From contig CAYOJD010000005.1 in assembly GCA_964404205.1 (NCBI GenBank), positions 1-59,344 on the forward strand: DNA of 59,344 nt, written 5' to 3'. The notes under the pieces were generated by a model. The model worked only from the letters and a program-made list of their open reading frames with translations, was not told the origin of the DNA and did no database searches. Both the position numbers and the translations under genes were made by a program. The stretch is from CAZWBR01 sp964404205 (GTDB lineage Bacteria > Bacteroidota > Bacteroidia > Bacteroidales > Prolixibacteraceae). This document shows, one piece after another, positions 1-7,741 of this stretch; within the stretch, counting starts at the first letter, position 1, and the number at the start of each line of letters is the position of its first letter.

Positions 1-9
1 TATTCAGGG

Positions 10-131
10 AAGCCTTGCACAAATGTGCATAGCTCCACTTTTTGTTTGGGGAAGCCATGTACAAAGTTCACGGCTCCACTTTTTGTTTGGGGAAGCCATG
101 TACAAAGTTCGCGGCTCCACTTTTTGTTTGG
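10..131. repeat. 41-bp tandem repeat, three copies
   Basis: The heptamer GCTCCAC recurs at 32, 73 and 114, a period of exactly 41 bases. Copies two (from 52) and three (from 93) are nearly identical, differing by A/G at the base before the CGGCT block. The first copy is more divergent and one base longer. Each unit begins AAGCC and has GGCT about 20 bases on, so it can fold into a small imperfect hairpin; in copy one the arms TGCAC/GTGCA pair perfectly. The open frame through it is only the repeat read in triplets. Function unknown. Confidence 0.85.
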
Positions 132-176
132 CCGAAGTTTGGGAGTTATCCCACAGCTTTTGCCCAAGCGATTACA

Positions 177-247
177 CAACCCGGAGGGTTGACAGGTTTA
201 TAGAAAAAAGATAATCCAATTGTGTACGACCCCTGCCGGGGTCGCAT
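177..247. repeat. Pair of GC-rich palindromes, REP-like element
   Basis: Two short perfect inverted repeats lie about 35 bases apart: CAACCC-GGA-GGGTTG at 177-191 and CGACCCC-TGCC-GGGGTCG at 227-244, separated by an AT-rich spacer containing TATAGAAAAAAG. Paired CAACCC…GGGTTG and CGACCCC…GGGGTCG palindromes resemble intergenic repeats that occur in many copies in Bacteroidota genomes. That link is from memory and unproven here, because only one copy lies in the window. The element sits beyond the 3' end of the minus-strand locus and could also act as a transcription or RNA-decay barrier. Confidence 0.5.
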
Positions 248-285
248 GGCGTGCCGGGCAATTCAGGTGCTATAACCATCCGACG

Positions 286-351
286 GTGCGGCCATCGCTT
301 GCTTTCGATTCAATGAATCGAGCAGATGGCCGGTGGCCTCCGCTACCGCAC
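286..351. other. Long interrupted inverted repeat downstream of the polysaccharide locus
   Basis: GGCCATC (290-296) pairs with GATGGCC (325-331). Inside it TGCT (300-303) pairs with AGCA (321-324) and CGATTC (306-311) with GAATCG (315-320), leaving an AAT loop. A competing outer pair is GTGCGG (286-291) with CCGCAC (346-351). Together they would make a long folded structure about 60-130 bases past the stop of the last gene of the leftward cluster. There is no U-tract, so it is not a canonical intrinsic terminator; an RNA 3'-end stabiliser or repeat remnant is possible. Nothing else is visible in 1-412. Confidence 0.45.
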
Positions 352-412
352 GAATGAATCGCGTGGCAAAGGAGACAAAATATGCTAAACGATGGTAGCA
401 GCCGTTGCCGGT

Positions 413-2548
413 TTAGAACGCTTTGGTTAATCCTTCCCATTTCACGTTCCATTGGCCATTGTTCGGGAAGCCGGGATTAGGAGCCATACAGCCTTCCCAT
501 CCGGCACACATGAATGAAATGGTTTTCAGCAAGCCGCCGTTTCCCGGCAAATAGATGCGCAGCCGTTCGCTTTGGTAATTGTGGCCGTTGCGCAGGTATG
601 TGTTTTTTTGAACATCCTTCAGTAATGCTTCGAGCGCTATTTCGGGTTCGTACAAACGGGTGGCACACATGGCTACCATTGGGTAATCCCAGCCCCAGGT
701 CGAGGGCCAGTCCCATTTCTGCATGACAACTTTTAGCGTGTTGCGCATCGTTTCGGTGTCGATTTTTTCCCATTCGGGAAGTATGCCCAGCGTGCCTGTC
801 ACCATCGGGTGGTCGGTCATATTGTCGGGATTGGTGTACGAATCGGAAGCATTGGCAATGCCCAAATACAAACCATTCTCCTGAACCGGGGCAGCCATAT
901 TGGCGCTGACTTTTTCCCATAACGTGTCGGGTGGCATCTTCAGGCGGCGGCGCCATTCCTGAGCGATGGTTAGTCCCCAGTGCCAATAGGCCAGTTCGAA
1001 TGGCGGGTTAAGGGTTGTTTGCCGCTTCCAATGTTCCTGCGCCGGGATGAGCGGGGGCAGCAGATTGTAAACCTTTCCGGTTGAATCGGGCACGGCAAAG
1101 TCGGCCATAAAGTCGGCGGTAGCAAAAACCAAATCTTTGTATTTATTCAGAATTTCGGGCGAAGGGTTGTTGCGGTACAACTGTTCAGCCATGTAAATGA
1201 AGTGTGGCTGTTGCCAGATAAGGTAACTGCCCACACCCGACGGGCTGTTTTGTCCTTCGGGGCCAACCATTTTGGGCCAGCGGATGCCTTTGAAACCTTG
1301 CATCTGTGCCGTTTCCAGTGCCTTTTGATAAATGGTGAAGTACCATTCCAATTGTTTGTCGATAATTTCGGGATGGCCCCAGTGGGCAAAATGAGCCGAG
1401 TGCCACCAGTGCATTTCGAGGTGCGCTTTGCCGTACCAACTGTTGTAAACCAATCCGGTTTCCTGTGGGGGCATATTGCCCGAACTCTGAATATTGGTCA
1501 GGTATTGCGACAACACAAACCGGCGTTCCAATTCTTTGGCACGGGGGTCGGTACAATCGGAGAAATCGACCACGCCACTCGTTTCCCAGAATGTTTTCCA
1601 ATGGTCGAGGTTGTTCTTTTCGGTTTCGGCAAAGGTGGGCAAAGTTTCACGGGTTACTTCGGGGGCAAAGCCGCAGCTAAATTCGAGCGAACGGCCCGAT
1701 TGGGGCGCGAGGACAAAATGGTGATTCGCGTGTTCGGTCAGTTTCGCCTCGCCTTGCCAATCGATTTTCACCTGATAGTGATCACGGTCTAACGTGCGGC
1801 TGATGATGGCAGAATTGTCGCCAACCAGTTCAAGTTTCGACGAATGTTTTCCGGGCGAAGCAAATTCGTAGCCCGAATGGGTATTGATGGGTACGGCATA
1901 AGGGAAAATCCATTCGACCTTTAACCGACCGTTTGATACCAACGACGAAGTGATCCGGGCCGAAACCATATCGAGCTGCTGATGGCAGAAAAGTTCAATG
2001 TTTACGGTTTCGCCTTCGACCGCGAACTGGCTGCTGATGCGCCCTTCCCATAAATTGAGCTGATGTTTGGGATATTGAATGTCGGCCAACTGAACTTCAT
2101 TTCCGTTATTCGTGGTGATGAAAAGGCGGATAATGCCAAGTTGCAGTCGCTGCGGGTTTTCGCGGAAGTAGTTGGTGGCATTGGCATCGCTGCCGGTTTT
2201 GGCCTCCTGGCTCAGGTAGGGCACTTTTCGCCCGCGGAAATCGGAGTAGGAGACGCTTTGCATGATATCGTAACCCGCGTCATTCGGGAAGGTATGCCAG
2301 CCCCAGTTCGATTGTGTGCCCAAAGTTACCCCTTTCTCGTAATCGGCGTAAAAAGTTTGCAAGCCGGTAATGTCGGTGGTGAAAGCAAAATTGCCATTTC
2401 CGACCGAAAGCGAGGCCAGCGTGTCGGGTTGCTCTACCAACACATTGTTGCGGGTAACCAGAGCATAGCGGTCGATTTTTGCTGCTTGCTGCGCCTGGCA
2501 TCCGGCGATGAAAAAGGCGAAAAGCAACACCATAATTGGTCGGCTCAT
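413..2548 (-). CDS. Six-hairpin (alpha/alpha) glycosidase-like lipoprotein
   Basis: This 711-residue protein begins with a lipoprotein signal (lipobox ending in Cys17), so it is probably membrane-anchored facing the periplasm or cell surface. The N-terminal part is beta-rich (SVGNGNFAF near residue 50). The C-terminal half has the Trp-rich, helix-rich look of six-hairpin glycosidases, including an HLEMHWWHSAHFAHWGHPE stretch reminiscent of the active-site helix of GH65/GH95-type enzymes. I cannot assign a CAZy family with confidence. It is the last gene of the locus; its ATG overlaps the GH106 stop region by four bases, so the two are translationally coupled. Because its neighbours are rhamnosidases, it probably trims a side chain of the same glycan. 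Glycosidase fold likely; substrate unknown. Confidence 0.7.
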   Translation of the reverse strand: MSRPIMVLLFAFFIAGCQAQQAAKIDRYALVTRNNVLVEQPDTLASLSVGNGNFAFTTDITGLQTFYADYEKGVTLGTQSNWGWHTFPNDAGYDIMQSVSYSDFRGRKVPYLSQEAKTGSDANATNYFRENPQRLQLGIIRLFITTNNGNEVQLADIQYPKHQLNLWEGRISSQFAVEGETVNIELFCHQQLDMVSARITSSLVSNGRLKVEWIFPYAVPINTHSGYEFASPGKHSSKLELVGDNSAIISRTLDRDHYQVKIDWQGEAKLTEHANHHFVLAPQSGRSLEFSCGFAPEVTRETLPTFAETEKNNLDHWKTFWETSGVVDFSDCTDPRAKELERRFVLSQYLTNIQSSGNMPPQETGLVYNSWYGKAHLEMHWWHSAHFAHWGHPEIIDKQLEWYFTIYQKALETAQMQGFKGIRWPKMVGPEGQNSPSGVGSYLIWQQPHFIYMAEQLYRNNPSPEILNKYKDLVFATADFMADFAVPDSTGKVYNLLPPLIPAQEHWKRQTTLNPPFELAYWHWGLTIAQEWRRRLKMPPDTLWEKVSANMAAPVQENGLYLGIANASDSYTNPDNMTDHPMVTGTLGILPEWEKIDTETMRNTLKVVMQKWDWPSTWGWDYPMVAMCATRLYEPEIALEALLKDVQKNTYLRNGHNYQSERLRIYLPGNGGLLKTISFMCAGWEGCMAPNPGFPNNGQWNVKWEGLTKAF

Positions 2549-5382
2549 TTTGTTTCCGGTTTTACAGGTTGAAGCGGTGTCAGGGTTACCGGGCCCAACA
2601 TGCCCGAATCGAAAGGTTTCCAGTTGATGGCGGTAAACGTGCCGTCGGGGGCCAGGTTTTCGCGCCGGTTGGCCGCGAAATTGATATTGTAGAAATACTT
2701 GTAGTTTTCGCCCCGTTTTTCCATATCAATAATCCGGTTGGCCATCAGGTTGGTCACGCGAACTTCCAATCGATTGATCCCTTTCAGTTGTGCCGAATGG
2801 ATCGTCAATTGATATTTGGGGCCAATAAGTGTGGCGAGCTTTTCATCATTCAGATAAACTGCCGCCGATACCCATACCTTGCCTAAATCGAGTTGGTAAG
2901 CCACTGCCCCGTCGGTTGGCTTATCGAAATTCAACCGGTAACAGGCCGTACCCGAGAATCGTTTCAGTTCGTCCGATATTTCGGGCCACGATTGCAGTTG
3001 GTCGGTTTTCAACGAAGTCGGCAGTGTTGGCCCCCCTTTGGTAAAGGCAATTTCCCATTCTCCGTTCAAAACTTTTGGAACTGAAGCCTCTTGCCAGAAA
3101 TGATAGACGGGAACTTTTACTTTCGACGCGTACCATTGCAATATCAAGGTTTCGCCCGGCGCCAGTTGAAGATAGAGTTTCGATGTTTTGTTGTCAATCT
3201 TTTCCGTTTTGGCTTTCCCCGTTTGACGGTTCATCGGGTTGAACCAAACGGCCTCCTTGCCCGACGACTGAATGGTTATCCACTGGTCGATTTTCTTATC
3301 GCTCCAGTTGCTGATGAAATAACAGGTGCCGTCGCTGCGCAACACCCGGTTTACCCACAGCCCGTGTGCCATCAGTGCCTCGGGTTCGATATTTGCTTTG
3401 GCCAGCAGTGCTTCGGGTTGGCCAATAAGCAATTTCCCTGAGCCTTTTGTTGCCAGCAGCAGATTATCGTCACGGTCAAACTGAAGGGATTTTTTCAGTT
3501 GCTGAAACTCATCCTGACGAGCTTGAAGCCGGGCTAATCCCGGCACATCGTCGGGCAAACTATCCTGAAACAGGACAACGGCCCCGCTTTCGGCCAATTG
3601 TATCAAAGCCGCCATTGTCGACAGCGGGATATATTGGCACGATGGGACCAAAATGGCTTTGTAGGTGGCTCCCTCCGATTTGATTTTTCCTTTCAGTACC
3701 CTCAATTGCTGTAGCTGTTTGTCCGAGATATAATCGAACAAATAACCTTTGTTCAGCAACGATTCGCTTAGGGCTTTGGTCAGCGATTCCGAATGTTCGC
3801 CAAAGTGACGAAGCCGTGTGCGGCCCGGTTCTGACCACGCGTCGTAAATGGGCCAATAGAGCAGAAAATCGTTGTCGGGCGTTGATTGCTGCATAAACGA
3901 CTGGCAGTTGGCGGTGTATTCGTTTACCGCTTTCAGGTCGTTCCACCAGGTGTTGGTTGGGGCAAAATGGGCCGAAGCATAGAACATCCAGCCGGGCCAT
4001 TGTGCCGATTGCGGAGAATAGGGTGTCCCGTGATAGACAATGTGGTTCACACCATGCGCCAGATAACGGTCGAGGTTTTGTTTCACGTCGGCTAAGTCGT
4101 AGGTAAAGTGCTCGTCGAGCCAGGTGGTCGCTTCGCAGGCAATAAGCGGTTTGCCCGAAATGTGTGCTGAAGAGGAGGCCATTTTGATACGCATCGGATC
4201 GGTGCCTTCGGTTTCGGGAATATCGCTGGCTTGGTACAAATCGAGAATGTTGGCCGGTGAACCATGTGCCTGATTGCGGATGATGGCCTGATGGCCGTTT
4301 GCCCATTCGCCCCATACGCGGGTAAACCGTTCGAGTATCAGATCGGAAATGGTTTCGCGGTAGTCGCACAACACGCGGTTGTTTATCTCTTTCGTATCGT
4401 TTCCAAAAAGGGCCGGGAGCCAGGCTTTCAGGTCGTATCCGCGTCGGGTTTTAAATTCGTCGAAGAAGAGGGGCGTCCAGTCGGCTTGCCCTTGCGCATC
4501 ATCCACTTCGTACGAATCGTTAAAGAAAGCCCGAAGCCCCGCGAGGGCGAAATCTTTTGACTGAACGTCGTATTTTTGAAGGAAATCGCGGATAGCTTTT
4601 TCCGAGAAGTGGTCAATCACGTTGCCTTCGCCGCCGGTTCCGGCGCGTTCGACCATTTTGCCGTGCCATCCCTGAAAAATGGCATAGAGCTGCCAATTTC
4701 CTTCCGGCGCTTGCCAATCCAATGTCCCGTTGTCCAAAACTTTGTGGGTCAGATCGATTTTGTCACCTTTATCGCTGTAGGCCATCACGGTTTGCAGCGG
4801 GAGCGGCTTCCCGAACCGCACCTGATCGAGTGCCAGTTCCTGTAGATTCGTGTTGCTGCTCACCGGGAATTTTATTGCCTCAATATCGACTTTGTGGCCG
4901 ACCGCGCGAACCAGCGGCTGCTGGATGAACGTTATTTTTTCGGTCAGCCGTTCGCCGGTTTGAAGCGTGAAAACTTTATACTGCACGTTTTTGCAGGCGT
5001 TCTCTTCCTGAATCCATGGGCCTCCGAATGGCCATCCCGAAGCATTGGCCAAATCGACACCTAAGCCGAGCCTTTTGCTCTCGGACAATGTATGCTGAAA
5101 GGCTTTCATCCAGTCGGAAGACTGAAAGCTGATGGTCAGGTTTTCGGAACCCTTTACATCGTAAATGGGTGTGATTTCGACTCCTCCGAAGCCACTGTTT
5201 TTCAATTCTTCGAGGTTGGCAGTTAAATCGGCGGCGTTGACGGCGCTGCCGTGCCACCACCAGCGTGTCCACGGCTTGGCAGTTTGGGTAATTTCGGGCC
5301 AAAAAGGTTGTGCTTCAACACTTCGCGGGGCAATAGCGAAGAGGCTCAACAGTCCGATAAGGAATACCATATTTTTTTTCAT
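2545..5382 (-). CDS. GH106 alpha-L-rhamnosidase
   Basis: This is a secreted 945-residue enzyme with a signal peptide ending near residue 24 (VEA-QPF). Hallmarks of GH106 are visible near the N-terminus: RWWWHG (40-45), GFGGVEITPIY (64-74) and GVDLANASGWPFGGPW (from 108). A beta-sandwich region near the C-terminus (GTACYRLNF, VWVSAAVYLNDEKLATL) looks like a galactose-binding-type domain, as in the known family architecture. GH106 enzymes remove terminal alpha-L-rhamnose from rhamnogalacturonan side chains and related polymers, using calcium and inversion. Gene length is typical. It overlaps the next gene by four bases and follows a 144-base gap that contains a possible promoter. Confidence 0.88.
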   Translation of the reverse strand: MKKNMVFLIGLLSLFAIAPRSVEAQPFWPEITQTAKPWTRWWWHGSAVNAADLTANLEELKNSGFGGVEITPIYDVKGSENLTISFQSSDWMKAFQHTLSESKRLGLGVDLANASGWPFGGPWIQEENACKNVQYKVFTLQTGERLTEKITFIQQPLVRAVGHKVDIEAIKFPVSSNTNLQELALDQVRFGKPLPLQTVMAYSDKGDKIDLTHKVLDNGTLDWQAPEGNWQLYAIFQGWHGKMVERAGTGGEGNVIDHFSEKAIRDFLQKYDVQSKDFALAGLRAFFNDSYEVDDAQGQADWTPLFFDEFKTRRGYDLKAWLPALFGNDTKEINNRVLCDYRETISDLILERFTRVWGEWANGHQAIIRNQAHGSPANILDLYQASDIPETEGTDPMRIKMASSSAHISGKPLIACEATTWLDEHFTYDLADVKQNLDRYLAHGVNHIVYHGTPYSPQSAQWPGWMFYASAHFAPTNTWWNDLKAVNEYTANCQSFMQQSTPDNDFLLYWPIYDAWSEPGRTRLRHFGEHSESLTKALSESLLNKGYLFDYISDKQLQQLRVLKGKIKSEGATYKAILVPSCQYIPLSTMAALIQLAESGAVVLFQDSLPDDVPGLARLQARQDEFQQLKKSLQFDRDDNLLLATKGSGKLLIGQPEALLAKANIEPEALMAHGLWVNRVLRSDGTCYFISNWSDKKIDQWITIQSSGKEAVWFNPMNRQTGKAKTEKIDNKTSKLYLQLAPGETLILQWYASKVKVPVYHFWQEASVPKVLNGEWEIAFTKGGPTLPTSLKTDQLQSWPEISDELKRFSGTACYRLNFDKPTDGAVAYQLDLGKVWVSAAVYLNDEKLATLIGPKYQLTIHSAQLKGINRLEVRVTNLMANRIIDMEKRGENYKYFYNINFAANRRENLAPDGTFTAINWKPFDSGMLGPVTLTPLQPVKPETK

Positions 5383-5404
5383 GACAGCGAGGTTTGTACA
5401 CCTG

Positions 5405-5412
5405 CAAAGCTA
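5405..5412 (-). promoter_or_regulatory. Possible internal promoter (-7 element) for the GH106 gene
   Basis: The minus strand reads TAGCTTTG, an exact match to the Bacteroidota -7 consensus TAnnTTTG, ending 22 bases before the GH106 start codon. No clear TTTG -33 box is seen at the expected distance. The gap is one of the larger ones in the locus, which makes an internal promoter plausible. Confidence 0.35.
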
Positions 5413-5526
5413 TCATTTAGCCTGTTAGAAAATATCCCGTCAGCATATTTTATCAAAAATGTTTTACAAGGATACTTTTATTTTCTCCGCTTTATTATCG
5501 TCCGTTCCATTCGAATGGTGCAGTTG

Positions 5527-6372
5527 CTAAAAAGTAAGTTGTTGGAGATATTGGGCTGCCGATTGGAGACAAGCCATTCCGTCGGGCACATTGTCGCGTT
5601 CGACGAAATAGTGCTCAATGCCTTGTTTTGACGCTTCGTCAAAAATCGATGCGAAGTCGATGGTTCCGTCGCCCGGACAAGCAAAGTCTTGCTGAGTGCC
5701 GGGAGCCATATCCTTGACATGCAGAATCGGTATTCGCCCGCGATATTGTTTCAGTGTGGCAAGCGGATCGGCTCCACCCTTGGCCACCCAGTAGATATCC
5801 ATTTCGCATTTTACCAGTTGAGGGTCGGTATGCCCCATCAGCCAGTCGAAGGGGAGCCCTTCTTCCATAGCGATGAATTCGTTGTCGTGGTTGTGCCAGC
5901 AAAAGGTCAGCCCGTTTTTTTTGCATTGTTCGCCAATGATATTGAGCATCTCAGCGCTTTTTTTGCACTGCTCCAGCTTGAATGGCTTATCGGTTGTCCA
6001 TGGCCAGTAATTTACCGCATATTTCATCTCCAGTTGCAGCAATGCGTCTATCTGTTTTTGAAGTTCATCCTTATCGGTTGTAAATCCAATTCCTCCAACT
6101 ACAGGTTTTAGTCCGATTTCGCGGCAGTAGGATAGAAAAGCGGTTGCCGAATCGCCCAGATATTTCCCGGTTTCGATTTCGGTGTATCCCATTTCGGCCG
6201 TTTTTTTGAGAACCGACTTCCAATCGCCTTCGAGTTCTTTGCCAATGATTCCGGTGATATAGCCGAAGTTTTTTAATCTTTTGCGGGGCAAACTATTGGC
6301 AAGCTGCGGAAATGCCATCAAAGCAGCTGTCGTTGCAGCCGCATTTGCAATAAAATTTCTACGTGTAACCAT
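5527..6372 (-). CDS. Tat-exported sugar phosphate isomerase/epimerase-like TIM barrel protein
   Basis: The 281-residue protein opens with a twin-arginine signal (VTRRNFIANAA, then a hydrophobic stretch), so it should fold in the cytoplasm and be exported. The mature part is an AP-endonuclease-2-type TIM barrel. The family's metal-binding positions are visible: EIETG early on, WHNHDNEF, CEMDIYWV, ILHVKDM and YFVERDN. Members act as isomerases, epimerases or 3-keto-sugar lyases on free or glycosidic sugars. It lies 12 bases after a Tat-exported Gfo/Idh/MocA oxidoreductase, which suggests sequential action on one substrate in the periplasm. It is clearly paralogous to the gene at 58216-59121. 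Exact reaction unknown. Confidence 0.85.
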   Translation of the reverse strand: MVTRRNFIANAAATTAALMAFPQLANSLPRKRLKNFGYITGIIGKELEGDWKSVLKKTAEMGYTEIETGKYLGDSATAFLSYCREIGLKPVVGGIGFTTDKDELQKQIDALLQLEMKYAVNYWPWTTDKPFKLEQCKKSAEMLNIIGEQCKKNGLTFCWHNHDNEFIAMEEGLPFDWLMGHTDPQLVKCEMDIYWVAKGGADPLATLKQYRGRIPILHVKDMAPGTQQDFACPGDGTIDFASIFDEASKQGIEHYFVERDNVPDGMACLQSAAQYLQQLTF

Positions 6373-6384
6373 TTTGTCAGTTGT

Positions 6385-7710
6385 TTAAATTTGAGGGAAT
6401 TGCCATGGTTTCCGGTATTCCGGCGTAATGAGTTGGTTGGCCGCTTCGCTGTTGGTAAAGCGGTTGTGTTGGTCGTCCCATATCAATAGCGATTCGCCGC
6501 AGCGGGCTGCAATATTGGCTGCATGAACGTGCAGAGCCGCGGCCCTGCCTATCTCAGGTGGGCAAATGGTCTTTTGCCGCGATTTGATGCAATCGAGGAA
6601 GTTCCGTACATGCTCGTTGTGCGACTCTTTTCCTTCGGTAAACTGGTATTCTTCTCCGCGCAGTTTCTTTTCCTGATTATCCCATTCAGGGTAAAGCTTG
6701 ATTTTGCTGCGGTCGGTTACGATAGTTCCGTCGTCTCCCACAAAGGCTATTCCGTAGAGCATATCATAGGGGCCTCGTTGTAACCCGGCTGTCATATCCC
6801 AGTTAATGACATAATCGTTTTTCGGGAATGAGACAGTCATCGAGTCGAATGTTTCGCGAGCACGCTTTTCGTGATAAGTATTTCCGGCATAAACGAGTAC
6901 TTTTTCGGGTGCCTTGACATCGTCTTTCACCCATAATCCCATATCGATAAGGTGAACGCCCCAGTCGGACATCAATCCGCCACCGTAATCCCAGTAATGG
7001 CGCCATGATCCGTGAAACCGTGCCTGATTAAACGGCCTTTTGGGAGCCGGACCGAGCCACAGCTCGTAATCGACGCCGGGAGGAGGATTGCTGTCGGGGT
7101 AGATATCGGTACCGACGCCATATTCGAAATTGGCCCAGATATTGACTTTACGCAATTTCCCAATTTTGCCGCTCTTGGCCAGTTCCATTGCTTTGTTGAA
7201 GATAAAACCGCTTCGCTGCTGCTGCCCGACCTGAACCACTTGCGGGTAACGGCCGGCCGCCTTTACCATGAAATTGCATTCGGCAATTGTATTGGCCATA
7301 GGTTTCTCAACATAAACATCTTTTCCGGCCTGAAGTGCATTCACATAAGTGAGACAATGCCAATGGTCGGGCGTTCCAATAATTACCGCATCGATATCTT
7401 TTTGCTCGAGCATCAGACGGAAATCTTTGTAAAGTTTGGGCGTTTGTCCGTACTTGGATTTTATTTCGGCGGCCTTTTCGTTGAGCACATTTTCATCGAC
7501 ATCGCAAAGCGCAACACAGTTTACTTCGGGATAGGAGAGATGGTGGTTTAAAATGCCAAAACCCATGTTCCGGCAACCAATCAAGGCAACATTTACCTTG
7601 TCGCTCGGTGCAAATCCTTTTGCAGCCCAAACCGATGAGGGCAAAATGGTTGTTGCACTGATGGCGGTGGCTGATGCTACCGAACGGGAAAGAAAATTTC
7701 TGCGGTCCAT
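6385..7710 (-). CDS. Tat-exported Gfo/Idh/MocA family oxidoreductase
   Basis: This 441-residue protein has a twin-arginine signal (DRRNFLSRSVA) followed by an NAD(P)-binding Rossmann fold. The glycine-rich loop is VALIGCRNMG (41-50), where the middle glycine of the usual GxGxxG is Arg47. The family's catalytic EKP motif is at 135-137 (VYVEKPMANT), and GGGLMSDWGVHLID follows in the C-terminal domain. Such enzymes oxidise or reduce sugar hydroxyls, often at C3, with a tightly held nicotinamide cofactor; export by Tat fits a pre-loaded cofactor. It lies between a beta-helix lipoprotein and the isomerase-like gene in the same operon. The GGHC-type motif of GH109 glycosidases is not seen. Confidence 0.88.
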   Translation of the reverse strand: MDRRNFLSRSVASATAISATTILPSSVWAAKGFAPSDKVNVALIGCRNMGFGILNHHLSYPEVNCVALCDVDENVLNEKAAEIKSKYGQTPKLYKDFRLMLEQKDIDAVIIGTPDHWHCLTYVNALQAGKDVYVEKPMANTIAECNFMVKAAGRYPQVVQVGQQQRSGFIFNKAMELAKSGKIGKLRKVNIWANFEYGVGTDIYPDSNPPPGVDYELWLGPAPKRPFNQARFHGSWRHYWDYGGGLMSDWGVHLIDMGLWVKDDVKAPEKVLVYAGNTYHEKRARETFDSMTVSFPKNDYVINWDMTAGLQRGPYDMLYGIAFVGDDGTIVTDRSKIKLYPEWDNQEKKLRGEEYQFTEGKESHNEHVRNFLDCIKSRQKTICPPEIGRAAALHVHAANIAARCGESLLIWDDQHNRFTNSEAANQLITPEYRKPWQFPQI

Positions 7711-7741
7711 TTTTAGTCGTTTTTTGGTGGTTAATTCGATG

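Noticed and set aside
10..131. CRISPR-like array
   Set aside because: The 41-base units are directly adjacent with no variable spacers, and no cas genes are present.
23..214. 63-residue plus-strand open frame
   Set aside because: It only reads the 41-bp repeat in one frame and has no recognisable protein feature.
1202..1792. 196-residue plus-strand frame opposite the six-hairpin gene
   Set aside because: It is antisense to a clear coding gene, has no family features and reflects codon bias of the real gene.
3560..4369. 269-residue minus-strand frame inside the GH106 gene
   Set aside because: Out-of-frame shadow; the composition is Arg/His-rich and no domain is visible.
6385..7710. GH109 glycosidase assignment for the Gfo/Idh/MocA protein
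   Set aside because: The GH109-specific motif is not present; the protein has GGGLMSDWGVHLID instead.
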